Assembly (NCBI GenBank): GCA_013695495.1
Contig: JACDAK010000283.1
Span: 1 to 7,511, forward strand
Length of the DNA stretch: 7,511 nt
Reading direction: 5' to 3'
Origin: Blastocatellia bacterium
GTDB taxonomy: Bacteria > Acidobacteriota > Blastocatellia > Pyrinomonadales > Pyrinomonadaceae
The stretch's first letter is position 1. Each line of letters begins with the position of its first letter. Positions 6,752 through 7,511 of the stretch are shown piece by piece. Below the pieces are notes generated by a model that saw only the letters and a program-made list of their open reading frames with translations, searched no databases and had not been told where the DNA came from. Position numbers and translations under genes: made by a program.

Positions 6752-6881
6752 ATATAGCGTTAGATGCCGTTTGAACCCCCCAATATATCCAGTTAAGTGG
6801 TTGGCAGTTTCAACCGATTGATATCGGAGAGATATGGAACACGGAACATTCCGAGGGGGATTTTCGTTTTTAACGCTATAT
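6752..6881 (+). ncRNA. Candidate structured 5' leader RNA closed by an 11-bp stem
   Basis: ATATAGCGTTA (6752-6762) and TAACGCTATAT (6871-6881) are perfect reverse complements 108 bases apart. The left arm starts at the predicted transcription start. Inside, CCCCC within 6776-6781 can pair with GGGGG (6855-6859), extended by GAA (6773-6775) with TTC (6863-6865) across a three-base bulge. Local hairpins lie further in: GGTTG/CAACC (6799-6803, 6811-6815), CCGAT/ATCGG (6814-6818, 6823-6827) and CGGA/TCCG (6842-6845, 6850-6853). The first two share bases 6814-6815 and exclude each other, as in a switch. The element ends 21 bases before the SD of the small gene. No known riboswitch is recognised. 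The pairing is read from sequence alone, and a DNA operator role for the long repeat is the alternative. This accounts for most of the 310-base gap after HU. Confidence 0.4.
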
Positions 6882-6902
6882 ATACACAGGGTAAATTCAA
6901 CT

Positions 6903-6908
6903 AAGGAG
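6903..6908 (+). promoter_or_regulatory. SD favouring the GTG start at 6918
   Basis: AAGGAG lies nine bases before the GTG at 6918. The same frame is open from an ATG at 6834, whose GGAG (6826-6829) is only four bases away, a poor spacing. The internal GTG is therefore preferred. Confidence 0.6.
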
Positions 6909-6917
6909 ATAATAAAA

Positions 6918-7169
6918 GTGGCAGCAGCAAAACAAATGACGTTGCAGGACAGAATACTGCAAATCGATCATATACAGGCACGCCGTTTTTCGAAGTTAAC
7001 CGGCGACTCGATCGACATTGCGGCAGAGGGAATCATTCGACATTTGCGGGCTTGTGCCCGTATGGACGTGAATCCGGATGCTTCAGCCGTTCGGGAAATC
7101 ATTGACGATGCGTTGAACGGCCGACGGGTCTTTGCAGAGACTTCAAATGATCTGCTTGCAGCAGCTTAG
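6918..7169 (+). CDS. Small uncharacterised helical protein, 83 residues
   Basis: I do not recognise this protein. It is short, soluble and probably all-helical: an N-terminal helix (about 7-25, TLQDRILQIDHIQARRF), a second at about 32-45 (DIAAEGIIRHLRACA), a third at about 53-65 (SAVREIIDDALNG), then a short tail ending in LLAAA. It has no signal peptide or membrane segment and a single Cys. It could be a small regulatory or adaptor protein, but there is no motif to support this. The GTG start is chosen for its SD. Starting at the ATG at 6834 would add 28 residues encoded inside the candidate structured leader. The gene is monocistronic, with its own promoter, a long leader and a terminator 30 bases after the stop, which suggests regulated expression. 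Existence is well supported by this frame; function is unknown. Confidence 0.72.
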   Translation: MAAAKQMTLQDRILQIDHIQARRFSKLTGDSIDIAAEGIIRHLRACARMDVNPDASAVREIIDDALNGRRVFAETSNDLLAAA

Positions 7170-7198
7170 TATAGGTTTATAACTTGGCACTAATATTG

Positions 7199-7227
7199 AA
7201 ACCGCCTGAATCTGGCGGTTTTTTTTT
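7199..7227 (+). terminator. Intrinsic terminator after the small gene
   Basis: AAACCGCC (7199-7206) pairs with GGCGGTTT (7214-7221) around a seven-base loop and runs into a continuous T-tract to 7227. It lies between two convergent genes. The leftward strand has no equal T-tract, so it acts mainly on rightward transcripts. Confidence 0.9.
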
Positions 7228-7230
7228 CGC

Positions 7231-7509
7231 TTAAAATTCAGTTGTGCGCAGGCGGGAACTGTATAAGCGATAATGCCCATGGTCTTCGCCTTCGTCCAGC
7301 TCATACCATTTCTGAACGTTCGTGAGTGGGTCCCCATCGGCTATGCGCACTACAACATAGGCGAACACGTGCTCCACAGCCTCAGCGCCCGAGAACGCCT
7401 CTATGAACCGTTCGAAGCGTTCGACCTCATCCTCGATCTCCGCAACAGTGAGCGGCCGCGCGTCCGCCGAAAGCGTGGCATTAAATCGATCCCAACCGAA
7501 AAGTGCCAT
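7231..7509 (-). CDS. Small acidic uncharacterised protein, 92 residues, at the window edge
   Basis: I do not recognise this protein. The first half is strongly acidic and helical (about 21-45). It is followed by a beta-like segment (about 48-56, VFAYVVVRI), a predicted turn, and a Tyr/Arg-containing C-terminus. It has no signal peptide, membrane segment or cysteine. The ATG at 7509 lies two bases from the window end, so its ribosome site cannot be seen and the gene may begin further upstream. It converges on the small gene, with a terminator in the short gap. The acidic, non-repetitive protein fits a real gene, but it could also be the end of a larger one. Confidence 0.6.
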   Translation of the reverse strand: MALFGWDRFNATLSADARPLTVAEIEDEVERFERFIEAFSGAEAVEHVFAYVVVRIADGDPLTNVQKWYELDEGEDHGHYRLYSSRLRTTEF

Positions 7510-7511
7510 GC

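Noticed and set aside
6834..6917. Longer form of the small protein starting at the ATG at 6834
   Set aside because: Its GGAG is only four bases from the ATG, and the 28 extra residues are encoded within the candidate structured leader. The GTG at 6918 has a better-spaced SD. Not fully excluded.

Overview
The window is ordinary bacterial chromosome: densely packed genes on both strands, moderate GC by eye, several GTG starts, and short intergenic gaps holding promoters and terminators. No mobile element, CRISPR array or phage gene is visible. The organism cannot be named from the sequence. Several genes lack a clear Shine-Dalgarno (SD) sequence while others have strong ones, and two or three genes look lineage-restricted. 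An acidobacterium-like, non-proteobacterial origin is a guess held with low confidence.

Left part (1-4053): a TesA-type SGNH esterase, predicted to be a lipoprotein, is read leftward. It is divergent from a two-gene ABC system read rightward: a MacB/LolD-type ATPase (YbbA-like) and a large ten-helix FtsX-type permease (YbbP-like). The same tesA/ybbA/ybbP order occurs in E. coli, so the three genes probably act together on lipid-like molecules at the cell envelope. The permease stop codon directly abuts the stop codon of the next gene on the other strand.

Middle part (4054-6606): an unrecognised, soluble, helical 430-residue protein is read leftward. It is divergent from rdgB (XTP/dITP house-cleaning pyrophosphatase). 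A 124-base gap between them holds overlapping candidate promoters and a perfect 6-bp dyad. Then follow a complete tRNA-Pro(UGG) with encoded CCA and an HU-family DNA-binding protein closed by a strong intrinsic terminator.

Right part (6607-7511): a roughly 310-base gap precedes a small 83-residue helical protein of unknown function. The gap carries an extended -10 promoter and a candidate structured RNA leader (6752-6881). That leader is closed by a perfect 11-bp long-range stem whose 5' strand begins at the predicted transcription start. This is the most unusual thing in the window. A terminator follows the small gene, and a small unrecognised acidic protein is read leftward at the window edge.
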